From: Isoetes taiwanensis
Taxonomy: Eukaryota > Streptophyta > Lycopodiopsida > Isoetales > Isoetaceae
NCBI GenBank assembly: GCA_021234155.1
Contig: JAJEKV010000026.1
Location: 16,174,283-16,238,282, forward strand
Reading direction: 5' to 3'
DNA length: 64,000 nt
Below, piece after piece: positions 11,321 through 19,348 of this stretch. Position 1 is the first letter of the stretch; each line of letters opens with the position of its first letter. The position numbers and the translations under genes are program-made. Under the pieces are notes generated by a model. That model was given only the letters and a program-made list of their open reading frames with translations, did not search any database and was not told the DNA's origin.

Positions 11321-11530
11321 TGTCGTTCCCCTGAGCCTAGGCCTCTAACTGCATACACAAGTGATTCATGGCTATGTGGTTAGTTTTACTTGTTCTCTTG
11401 CATTATAAGTGGTTTGTTGGCATAGTTGTGGGACAAAATACATCAACAAAACATTTAAAGTGCAAAAGAAATTATATTCATATATTATATAATATTTTAG
11501 TACAAAAAGTCTCCGGGATCAAGAGTCTAA
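11321..11530 (-). other. AT-rich spacer between cassette A and gag
   Basis: About 200 bp of AT-rich DNA follow the cassette A stop codon in sense direction, with TATATAATATAATATATG at about 11480. It looks like a 3' UTR or terminator zone. No ORF. Confidence 0.4.
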
Positions 11531-13056
11531 CTAATCTTGAAATCGCCGGTAAGATGGGTTGTCCTCAAGGAACTTCTTAACTTGGGCCGTTCCTACCGAA
11601 TGACCCAAGTTCCTGAAGACGCTTGCTGACGAGCCGCCGCCCTGCAAGGCTCTCGCCAACTCTTCCACCCTGCGGTCGGATGTGAGGGCCGCGGCCACCG
11701 CTAATCTCGCCTGACGTCGATGAGGTATGGCAAAGTCGAAGAGGTCAAGTGCCATTGCTCTCTTGACTAGGACAGCATAGTCGACATTTGCCGCTATTCG
11801 AGCGTGCCTCGGCCAAGCCCGAGAGTGCAATAAGCATGAACACTCCTTCTTCACCCCGGGCGAACTTGCGGTGTACTACCGCTATTCTCCCATCCAAAGA
11901 GCCAGGGGCGTGTAGTACCTTAGGGATCTCACATTGTGTGTCACGAAGCTTCTCCGCTTGTTTGGCCTCCAAAATTTTATGTCGGCTCGGCGCACTCGTC
12001 GACCTCTATCTCTCGTGAGGTCTCGGTAGTCTTCGATTGTGGCGTCGACTGCCTGAGGTCGATTCCTGCTCCTCTTTGCTGGAGGTGGTGTCGAGGGACT
12101 CGACATCGGGATCTGCCGGTGGTCTTGCCTCCGATCCCCATCCGTCCCCGGATGGCGATGAACTCTTCTTCAGATGGCGGTCTCCGGGGTTTCCATAACC
12201 TCGTCTTATCTTCTGTAGGCCTGGATATCAGAAGTCGACTCCCCTGTGTAGGTGTCGCCTTCGCGCACTTGAAGCGGAAAGTCCGAGACTCCCCCACGAT
12301 GAAGTCGCCCAAGTCGACCGCCGTAGTTGGTGGAGCAGATTCATCCACCTGAGCTCCTCTCCCCGATTCGGGAGGTTCTCAGATGTCGCTGAGGAGTAAA
12401 TACTCCTCTCCGTCGATGATGATAGGGGCTAGGCTTGTAATGCCTAGCCCAAGTGGGGGAGCAACTCTGAGGTTCTCGGCTCGCTCGCGGTTAACCAAAT
12501 CCTCTTACGCTTTGTCGCCGTTCCTCGCCCTCGAGTCTAGCTCGATACTCTTCGCCGTCCGACTCCTCTTCTTCCTCTCTTCCTTCTTGCTCTTGCTGGT
12601 ACTGCGAAAGCATCTGCTCTTCTGCTCGGGCTGCTATGGGGTCCACCTCCATGGGAGAAATAGAGGTTGCCCCCAATGGGTTTTCGGCACGGTGGGATAG
12701 GAAGATAGCTAGGGTGGCGGTGTAGGAGAAGTACTTGGTCCTGTTAGCTGTCAGGACCATGTAGTCTGGCAGCCTCTGCGCCTTGTTAGTTAAGTACTTG
12801 GCGATGTTGGGGACATCACCCAAGGCTGTTTGAAGGGATGGGCGAGGAACAAAGTATCTTATGCAAGGGGGGAGCTGGATGAGGGAGGGTCCTACCCTAG
12901 CTTGGAACTCTGCTAAGACTTGTCTCAGATCTTGGTGTTGCATTCAATATGGGCTTGACATCAATTTCTTTCCGAAGACTCTAAGATGTCATTGGCGTCC
13001 GCCCTGGCGATGGGCAATCGGGCGCTGTACCATCGCCTGAAGTCAGCAGTGGCCAT
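11531..13056 (-). pseudogene. Cassette A: unknown acidic-linker protein, possible histone-fold (H2A-like) derivative
   Basis: Sense reading begins at the ATG at 13056 (MATADFRRWYSARLP), 115 bp after a TATAAATA box. After a frameshift the ORF at 12943-12491 holds a domain (PSLQTALGDVPNIAKYLTN, then TKYFSYTATLAIFL, then TSISPMEV) which by hand resembles the H2A pattern GLQ-x-IARFL ... TRIVP. It runs into a strongly acidic linker (EGREEEEESDGEEY). Further frames carry a Pro/Arg-rich part and, at 11972-11531, GRIAVVHRKFARGEEGVF, AIPHRRQARLAV and VEELARALQGGG, also vaguely H2A-like. At least four frame changes are needed. It has the same layout as cassette B (palindromes, TATA, leader block, acidic linker) but no clear sequence identity to it. 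The histone assignment is inference only; a different origin is quite possible. Confidence 0.45.
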
Positions 13057-13170
13057 TGATCTAGCGAGGAAGAGAGTGTCAAACAGATGCAGAAGCGCCT
13101 CAGGGAGCTGGAAGATCGCCTAAGCAGTGGAGAGCAGACTTGTAGGGTGCTAATTGAGAAAAGGGAGACC

Positions 13171-13178
13171 TATTTATA
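13171..13178 (-). promoter_or_regulatory. TATA box of cassette A
   Basis: Sense strand TATAAATA, 115 bp before the ATG. It is followed by a leader block at 13140-13111 that matches 15071-15043 of cassette B at most positions (AGTCTGCTCTCC, then GGCGATCTTC), so the two promoters are paralogous. Confidence 0.65.
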
Positions 13179-13343
13179 GGAAAAGGGAAAACCCTAATTT
13201 TGGATGACCTCGAATTTTCTGGAATTGGGCGATTCTAACCTATTAAGAGGTGCAATTGAGAGTTTGAAGACTACTTTTAGGGTTTGAGCATGCTAAGATC
13301 GACTAATGAACCTATTGGAACAAAAATCATTGGGATGTGGCAT

Positions 13344-13413
13344 GGTGACAAAATGCTGAGAGGTAGACCGATAATGAAAAGCTCATTTTCTGCCCTAGCG
13401 CGACGTGTGAGAC
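13344..13413. repeat. Palindromic element P4 (decayed)
   Basis: The right arm GCGCGACGTGTGAGAC and the inner ATAATGAAAAGCTCATTTTC are as in P2; the left arm has decayed. It is the palindrome nearer the TATA box in cassette A. Confidence 0.7.
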
Positions 13414-13545
13414 ATGGGCTCTAAATGGGCTAAACTTGGTCAATTTGAATGATCTAAGGCTGTAATTCTACTGAACTCGTCGAGTTAGGCAGAATTGACT
13501 CCTTATTTGGTCGATTTGGAGCAGTTTTGGACATTTTTGGGCATG

Positions 13546-13612
13546 GTCTCACACGTTGCGCCCAGCCCGAAAATGAGATTCTCATTTTCTGTCCTGGCGC
13601 GACGTGTGAGAC
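13546..13612. repeat. Palindromic element P3
   Basis: A 67-bp near-perfect inverted repeat: outer arms GTCTCACACGTTGCGCC and GGCGCGACGTGTGAGAC, inner arms AAAATGAGA and TCTCATTTT. It could fold into a long hairpin. Confidence 0.85.
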
Positions 13613-13758
13613 ATCGTCTCAATTTTGCTCAAAAACTCCAATTTGGCCAAAACAAAAGCTAGAATTCAATATCCTAACCTAATTAAGCAAGATTTAGACA
13701 CATTATTTACACAAAAATTCTTTATATTAACAAAAAATTTCGTTATTTACAAAAAGGT

Positions 13759-15009
13759 TCAAGGGCGTTCTCCCTTGATGTGTCTAGCTAAGTACATATC
13801 CTGCCTCATGAGCGTGACCCTCTTCGGCGTGGAACTGCGGGCCGTGGAATCTTCAAAATGCTGCACTATTTTTAAGCCTCTGCCGCCTCCCCCCCGTAAG
13901 CACAAGATTTCATCGTCCACGCGCATGTCCGTGTTGTACTCTGCATGACTTCTGGACCAAGCATTGAAATGGTGCCCTGGGGATCAAGAGTCCATAACCC
14001 ATTTGAAGTGCCGGATTTCCTTGAGGGCCCTCTTCGCTCCTTCTCTTGCTTGCTCTTGGTCCGCTTCTTTCCCGGGTGCTCTCGGGAGGCTTGGGCTTGG
14101 GTGGCGGGCTTCGCCGGTCCGGCTTTTTGTTGGGCCCGCCTTCAATCGTTCTCACCACCGCGGCTCCCCGGTAGTAAGCGTTTATGCGCCTCCCACTTAG
14201 CCATGTAGGCGTTGTGCTCCTTGATCTTCTTCTCGATAGACCTTGGCGGGGTCTATCACGTCATTCCCCGTTGTGGCCGCGGGGCTTTAACTCTATCCCA
14301 CGTCGGGAAAGGTGGGGGCTTTGGCGCTTGCCCGGGCTGCTCCTCTTCCGGTGCCACCTGCTGGGGTACTTCCTTCTCCACGGCCGGGGGTTTCGAAGAG
14401 CTTACCCCCTCTGTGTTGGGGACGTAATACTCGTCTGAGTCGTCGGTCGAAGGCGGGGTCTGCTCGCCTGATGGCTCGTTGATGACGGGACCCATTGCTC
14501 GCTTACCAACCTTTACAATGCCTTAATGCCTTTGGCCTTCCTCTTCTTTGGCCCGCCGGCTGTGGTTGGGTCGTCTTCCCGGCTCTTCGTCCTCCTCTCT
14601 CGGCAGTGCTCTTTGGCTTCATATTTGCTGATGAACGCCGCGAGGTCTGCTTCTTCAGCAGGGCTAAGCCTTGGCTGCCGCTGCTCCTCTCTCTCTTCCT
14701 CCTCCTGTAGACGGGCCCAAGCCTCGAGTTGCTCCTCGACGGTCGGCTGCCCCATCTGCTCTCGTTCCTCCCTGCTCCTTCTTTCCTCCTCGGCGATTTC
14801 TTCGAGGATCTGGTGCATTATGTCTGGGCGCTCGTCGTCTAGGACCTCCGTCTGCGTAAACCCCGATCCATCCACGCCTCTGGGTGGAAGAAGATTAAGC
14901 CTTTGCCTGAAAAGGCGTTCTTGGAGTATCCTCCGAATGAGGGCGGGTCGCCGGGCGCTGACGATTCGCCTCGGCGGGGCTTCCTAGCGGTCTGTTTTGT
15001 CCGGGCCAT
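13759..15009 (-). pseudogene. Cassette B: histone H3-derived gene inside the gypsy element
   Basis: The ATG at 15009 opens with ARTKQTARK, identical to H3 residues 1-9 (K4 and K9 included), then PRRGESS instead of the STGGK of H3. A long insertion follows: an acidic, probably coiled-coil part (EEIAEEERRSREEREQ, about 14800-14600), a Pro/Glu-rich part, and KKIKEHNAYMAKWEAHK. From 14031 an H3 fold is readable: ALKEIRHFK (H3 ALREIRKYQ), LLIPRAPFQCLV (H3 LLIRKLPFQRLV), FEDSTARSSTPKRVTLM (H3 FEDTNLCAIHAKRVTIM) and LARHIKGERP-stop (H3 LARRIRGERA-stop). The tail, the alpha-N helix and the C-terminus are in one frame; indels near 14880, 14500, 13990 and 13950 break the rest. Canonical H3 has 135 residues; here about 260 more are inserted between tail and fold. 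It has its own TATA box at 15110-15117. Confidence 0.85.
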
Positions 15010-15109
15010 GTTCGACGGTTCGCCGATCCGAGTTATGCGCCAGAAGATCGCCTTGGCAAGGAGAGCAGACTTTCTAAGCAGGGTACGCGAAAATGAGGGG
15101 GTCTAGGTC

Positions 15110-15117
15110 TATTTATA
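15110..15117 (-). promoter_or_regulatory. TATA box of cassette B (H3-derived gene)
   Basis: Sense strand CCCCTATAAATAGACC, about 100 bp before the ATG at 15009. The leader at 15071-15043 matches that of cassette A. A private promoter inside a retroelement, downstream of the LTR, suggests an independent transcript. Confidence 0.65.
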
Positions 15118-15196
15118 GGGGTCGATTTTTTAGGTCAAATTCCAAACTACCTTTTTGGGTTGCTTAAAACACCTAAAATACCTAAATTTAAGCAAG

Positions 15197-15263
15197 GTCT
15201 CACACGTTGCGCCCAGACCGATAATGAAAAGCTCATTTTCTGTCCTGGCGCGACGTGTGAGAC
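15197..15263. repeat. Palindromic element P2
   Basis: A 67-bp inverted repeat with arms GTCTCACACGTTGCGCC and GGCGCGACGTGTGAGAC; inner part ATAATGAAAAGCTCATTTTC. It is almost identical to P3 and lies about 80 bp upstream of the cassette B TATA box. Confidence 0.85.
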
Positions 15264-15398
15264 ATGGTGGGTCCCGCTACTAAATGTTATACTTTCTAAG
15301 CATATAACATGTCAATTTTACTATTTCTTAGCTCAAAATTAGAATTATCAAGTTATTTTTCTGTAATTTATAACTTTTTAGTGTGTTCAAAATTTAAT

Positions 15399-15463
15399 GT
15401 TCTCACGCTATGCCCGGTAAAATGAGATTCTCATTATCCGTCTCCGGCGCGACGACGTGAGAC
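15399..15463. repeat. Palindromic element P1 (diverged)
   Basis: GTTCTCACGCTATGCCCGG at the left, CCGGCGCGACGACGTGAGAC at the right, and AAAATGAGATTCTCATT in the centre. It is the outer palindrome of cassette B. Confidence 0.75.
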
Positions 15464-15651
15464 CACCCTACTTTTTGAAGGTTGGCTCACCAATTTTAGT
15501 CTTTTATGTTTTCATTATGTTTTCAAATATTTCTAACCTGCTAGCTTAGCATAAACTACAAAAATGAGAAAAAATTTTCCCATGTTTCGAGGTTTAAGGA
15601 TCCTATCAAGTTAGTGCTATCGAGCATGGTCGCTTTGCTCTTGGTCACCAA
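15464..15651 (-). other. Gypsy leader between primer-binding site and first palindrome
   Basis: About 190 bp of AT-rich sequence with no ORF. It corresponds to the 5' end of the internal region. Confidence 0.4.
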
Positions 15652-15669
15652 GAACATTGCTCGATACCA
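15652..15669 (-). other. Primer-binding site, initiator tRNA-Met type
   Basis: Sense strand TGGTATCGAGCAATGTTC, one to two bases after the 5' LTR. It matches the common plant element sequence TGGTATCAGAGC with one base missing, hence complementary to the 3' end of initiator tRNA-Met. Confidence 0.75.
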
Positions 15670-15670
15670 C

Positions 15671-16297
15671 CGTGGACGCCCCCTACTCATATACGGTGCA
15701 CCCTTTGTATACAAACAGGAGTTCATCCCCCATACCAGCTCCATACTGATACAGGGCCCTCCACAATCACTGCACCCGTAACGAGTCCCAGTGGGAAAGA
15801 GTGAAAGGGGTCATTTTACCCCGTCTCTCAGGGCCTACCTAGCTCCTAAGCCGTAAACATACATGTCGGTATACAAACATAAACACATATCCACCTCGGG
15901 TGGGGGCATCAACATCCGCATAGACAACGATCAAAGATCATACATAGGGGAAATCCTACCCAAGGCTCGGACTCAAAGGGACGACCGACGGCTTTGGGTC
16001 TCCGTGAGTTCATTGCGCATGCAATTCATGGCAATGGATTTGGCTGGCATAAGAACATGGCTTAGGGTTGTCCACTCCATCCGCCCCTCCTGTGCACACC
16101 TTGCAGAGTAGGCTGAAAAGTGTTGGGACATGGTTAAATGTGCACATTAATAAATGCACATTCCTTGCAAGTTGCCCCCTAGGGGCTACCCGCCAAGTTA
16201 CTACGCTACGCATACCGCCGGTCGGGTGGCGTGTACGCTGATGATGGGGCGACAAGATTACGCCCCGGACCGTGATATCGTGGCTTTGAACGTCACA
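15671..16297 (-). repeat. 5' LTR of the gypsy element (internally deleted, about 627 bp)
   Basis: It aligns with 4043-4498 and 5548-5700 of the left LTR. The missing 1,049 bp are joined at a 2-bp AC shared by both break ends (16124-16130 region, 'gttgggacatgg'). The deletion removes the LTR TATA-like box and part of the TGTGCAC cluster, so this copy probably cannot start genomic RNA. The internal-side border (CGTGGACG) has lost the perfect TGTGACGT; the outer end ACGTCACA is intact. Confidence 0.88.
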
Positions 16298-16302
16298 TTC
16301 TC
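16298..16302. repeat. Target-site duplication of the Ty3/gypsy element (right copy, TTCTC)
   Basis: TTCTC follows the outer end ACGTCACA of the right LTR and equals 4038-4042. Confidence 0.85.
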
Positions 16303-16686
16303 TCTGCTCAAGTTTCCATGTTTGTATATCTGCGCAGATAGCGGGGCAAAGTAGCATGATGCCAGATATATGGTCCTGCTTAGTTCCAGTTTAACCCACA
16401 TACATACTGGTTGAGCTCATGTGCTTCCATCCATGTGACTTTTTTTGTTAATTCATTTCTGACATACACTACTAGTCCACCATAGCCACGTCCTACTCCT
16501 GGTTCCTTCTTATTCCAAGCAGAACCAATAAGTGAGAACCCATGAACCAATAAGTGAGAACCCATTCAACTGTGGCAAACCTCGGGCTTGATGTTCCTAG
16601 GTTTCTAAAAATAACAGCAAGTCTGTCTTATTCCATTCCTCTACTGTAGCATCTGTCTTTGCCTGATCTAGACCTTGCATATTCCA
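16303..16686 (-). pseudogene. LINE ORF2, endonuclease N-terminal part
   Basis: Sense reading from 16686: WNMQGLDQAKTD and WNKTDLLLFLET are the first blocks of an APE-type endonuclease. GSAWNKKEPGVGRGYGG and VVYVRNEL follow, then CYFAPLSAQ next to the gypsy border. A 22-bp tandem duplication (AACCAATAAGTGAGAACCCA) at about 16522-16565 and a stop after LLLFLET break the frame. The frame at 16303 joins exactly to that at 4037 if one TTCTC is removed, so this and 2256-4042 are one LINE split by the gypsy insertion. Confidence 0.85.
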
Positions 16687-16835
16687 TGTTACAGGATTGT
16701 TGACAGGTCCTGTAACAAGTCAGAATATTCCATGTCACCCCAAAGGGCATGACGGTTAATTATAGACATATGATATTTGTTCAGTATTCTCTATTTTGGT
16801 TATCTGATCATTTCTTCTCTTTAAGCTACGGCAAG
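16687..16835 (+). repeat. 5' LTR of the copia element (3' part lost or rearranged)
   Basis: 149 bp align with 21106-21256. Beyond 'ggcaag' the sequences differ; a shared GGCTATT follows at 16895, next to ATCAGAG (16902), which resembles the core of a tRNA-Met primer-binding site (TGGTATCAGAGC). The LTR end therefore looks rearranged. Confidence 0.7.
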
Positions 16836-17025
16836 CGCGGAGATGGGTTTTAGGAAGCAGAAAAAGGATTTGACAGAAGCTCTTACAGTTCAGAGGGCTA
16901 TTATCAGAGTAAATCAAAGGCTGGACCAACGAAATCTTAGGAAGAAGAAAAGGCAGAGAATCAGGAGAAAATCCGTATTTGAAAGACTAAGATTCAATTA
17001 AAAGATCAAGTTCTAGAAGATCAGG

Positions 17026-17880
17026 ATGGAATCAATCTCAAGAGGAAAGTATGTGATTGAGAAATTTAATGGGAAGAACTTCCATACCTGGCAGGTAAAA
17101 TTGAAGTTTCACCTGATTGAGAAAGATCTTTTTGGTATGGTAGATGAATCTGAGAAAAATCCCACAGATACAACGGAATTGGTGAAATGGAAGTTGAAGA
17201 ACAAACGAGCCATGGCAATGATTGGACTGTGCCAGAAACATTTGGAAGACATTAGAGAGTATTTTTTATGCTCAAGCCAAGAATTCCAAAGTGTTATTGA
17301 AAAGGCAGCTCTTTGATTTGCGCATGAATGAAGGGGAGAATTTGGCTGATCATGTCAATCAGCTAAGGTCGCTCATGCACCAACTTGCTGGGATTAATGC
17401 TTTGGTAGATGATGAAGATGCCAAGGTAGTGTCGTATCATAGTCTTTCTCCATCTTATAGCAATGTAGTGACAACTCTACAGATTGTACAGGGCCTAAGT
17501 TTGGATCAGATCATTGCTTCTTTGCTTGAAGAAGAACGAAGGCAAGGTGGAGGGGATTCCTCCTCATTGGCAATGTTTGTCAAGCAAAAGTCTCAAGATT
17601 CCAAATGCAGCAGTGAAGGAGTTGAGTTAAAGGCTAAAAAAGTTTTAACTGCAAGGATCGAGCCACAAGTAGTAAGTCCTCTAGAAAAACATCTTTTCGA
17701 TTTCGCAAGAAAAAGGGATTATATAATTCTTGTAAGCAGTCGGGGCATTATGCTCGGGACTGCCCAACTCGCCTTAAAAAAGGTAAGGAAAAGACATTTA
17801 GTGCAGAAATGGATGAAGAGAGAAGCTTTATGGCTAGATGTGGGAATTAGATTGTCAAAGATGAGCAGCATGTCATATGG
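17026..17880 (+). pseudogene. Copia gag
   Basis: MESISRGKYVIEKFNGKNFHTWQ at the start and later LKRQLFDLRMNEGENLADH with EEERRQGG are typical copia gag (UBN2-type) blocks. The zinc knuckle is readable near 17720 (CKQSGHYARDCP), but its first cysteine appears changed to Tyr. A frameshift near 17300 separates the two halves. Confidence 0.8.
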
Positions 17881-19270
17881 ATGGATTCTGGAGCAACCCA
17901 ACACATGTGTCCAGTAGAGAGTTATTTCTTAGCCTGCACAAGGAACAAGAAATGTTATGCTGGAGATGATTTTGGACACTTTATTTTAGGAGTTGGAAGA
18001 ATCAGAATCTCATTAGCAGACGGCATCAAGAGGATTATACAAAATGTCCTCTATGTACCAGGAGTACAAAGATTTTACTATCCATTGGAGCGCTTGCAGA
18101 TCTTGGATACTCAGTATGATTTGATCAGATTGTCAAGTCTTGACAAAAGACATGCAAGTGGTGGCTTCTGGCGTGCGGCATGCATCTCCATATCGTTTGG
18201 ATGCACATGTAGAAGAGAATGTACAGCCTGGAGCAGAATGTATGATGATGGTTCAGGGAGAGAATCAGCAGTTGGCACTTTGGCATAGAAGACTTGGACA
18301 CTTTGACCCCAAAGCTATAGTGGAGATGCATAAACAGAATATAGTTGATGGGCTGAATATTGCAACATACAGGCCTCACAATGTGACGCATGCATCTTAG
18401 GGAAGCTTAGGAGGAAGCCATTTCAAAGAGACAAGTGTGAGCATGCTGCAGTACCGTTGGAGATTGTACACGGTGATATTTGTGGCCCCATGACTCCAGA
18501 CACTCTTAGACACAAAAGATACTTCATCACATTTATCGATGACTATTCTAGGAGAGTATGTATGTGCTTGATTGCCCGTAAATCTGAAACTCTTTCTATA
18601 TTTCAGATTTATGTAGCCCGAGTTCAGGTGGAGACAAATAGAAAAATTCAAACACTTCGGACTGATAAGGGCGGTGAGTACACATCTCGTGCTTTTATGT
18701 CCTATTGTCAGATGCAAGGAATTCAACGGCAATTTACAACCCCATATACACCTGAGCAGAATGGGTTAGCTGAGTTGAGCATATGAATAAGACATTAGTG
18801 GTGGCAACAAGATGTATGTTGGCATATTCAGGTCTTCCAAAGACATTTTGGGGAGAATCTTTAGCAACAACAGCATACATAAGGAATCGAGTGATGGCGT
18901 ACAGTCATGGGAAGTCTCCTGAGGAAGTTTGGACAAACAAGAAGCCAAATATTGAGAAGATGGGGATATTTGGATGTCTAACCTATGCGCATATATTTCA
19001 AAAGAGAAATGGAAGAAATTGGATTTTAAAGCACAAACTGCAATCTTTGTGGGATATGGAGAAGCTGAAAGAGGTTACAGATTATATTCAATGGAAGATC
19101 ATCGGTTCTTCTATTGTAGAGATGTAAATTTTCGAGAACACCTCATCTACAAAGATCTTCTTCAAGCGGCAGTAGTTCCTTCTTCTATTGGTACTAGTGC
19201 AGTGATATTAGAAGAAATGGATGATGAGGACGCATATCTTGAAGCTAACGATCAGCACGTGGTCCATTGA
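17881..19270 (+). pseudogene. Copia protease and integrase
   Basis: Protease motif MDSGATQHMC at 17881. The GAG-pre-integrase segment LALWHRRLGHFDPKAI is at 18275 in another frame. The integrase core has HGDICGPM (18470), RTDKGGEY (18660) and TPEQNGLAE (18750), so the DDE residues are readable. A stop at 18786 and further shifts at 18974 follow. Broken at more than four places. Confidence 0.82.
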
Positions 19271-19348
19271 TGAGCAGGAAGTTAGTCCAGATTTTAGGCC
19301 TCAACGTCCATTCTTAACAGGTCCAAATCCAGCACCCAGTTCCATCAA

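Larger units (their letters stand above)
4043..16297 (-). mobile_element. Ty3/gypsy chromovirus carrying two extra gene cassettes
   Basis: A 12.3-kb LTR retrotransposon in minus orientation. In sense order it has: 5' LTR (16297-15671, internally deleted), tRNA-Met type primer-binding site (15669-15652), two non-canonical gene cassettes (15463-11531), gag (11320-10124), protease-RT (10073-8681), RNase H-integrase-chromodomain (8665-6555), polypurine tract (5713-5701) and 3' LTR (5700-4043). LTRs are bounded by TGTGACGT and ACGTCACA, an 8-bp inverted repeat (intact in the left LTR). The chromodomain places it among chromoviruses; I do not assign a clade. LTR divergence, one nonsense codon and several frameshifts show that it is old and not autonomous now. 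Usual chromoviruses have gag shortly after the primer-binding site; the 4.3 kb inserted here is what makes it unusual. Confidence 0.9.

Noticed and set aside
11531-11972. H4- or H2B-like reading of cassette A C-terminus (KLRD...Q, H-V-GT-V-KF)
   Set aside because: Only a handful of matching residues with arbitrary gaps, no better than chance after trying several histones.
13971-14438. Plus-strand ORFs opposite cassette B
   Set aside because: They are GC-rich antisense shadows of the H3-derived cassette and have no motif.
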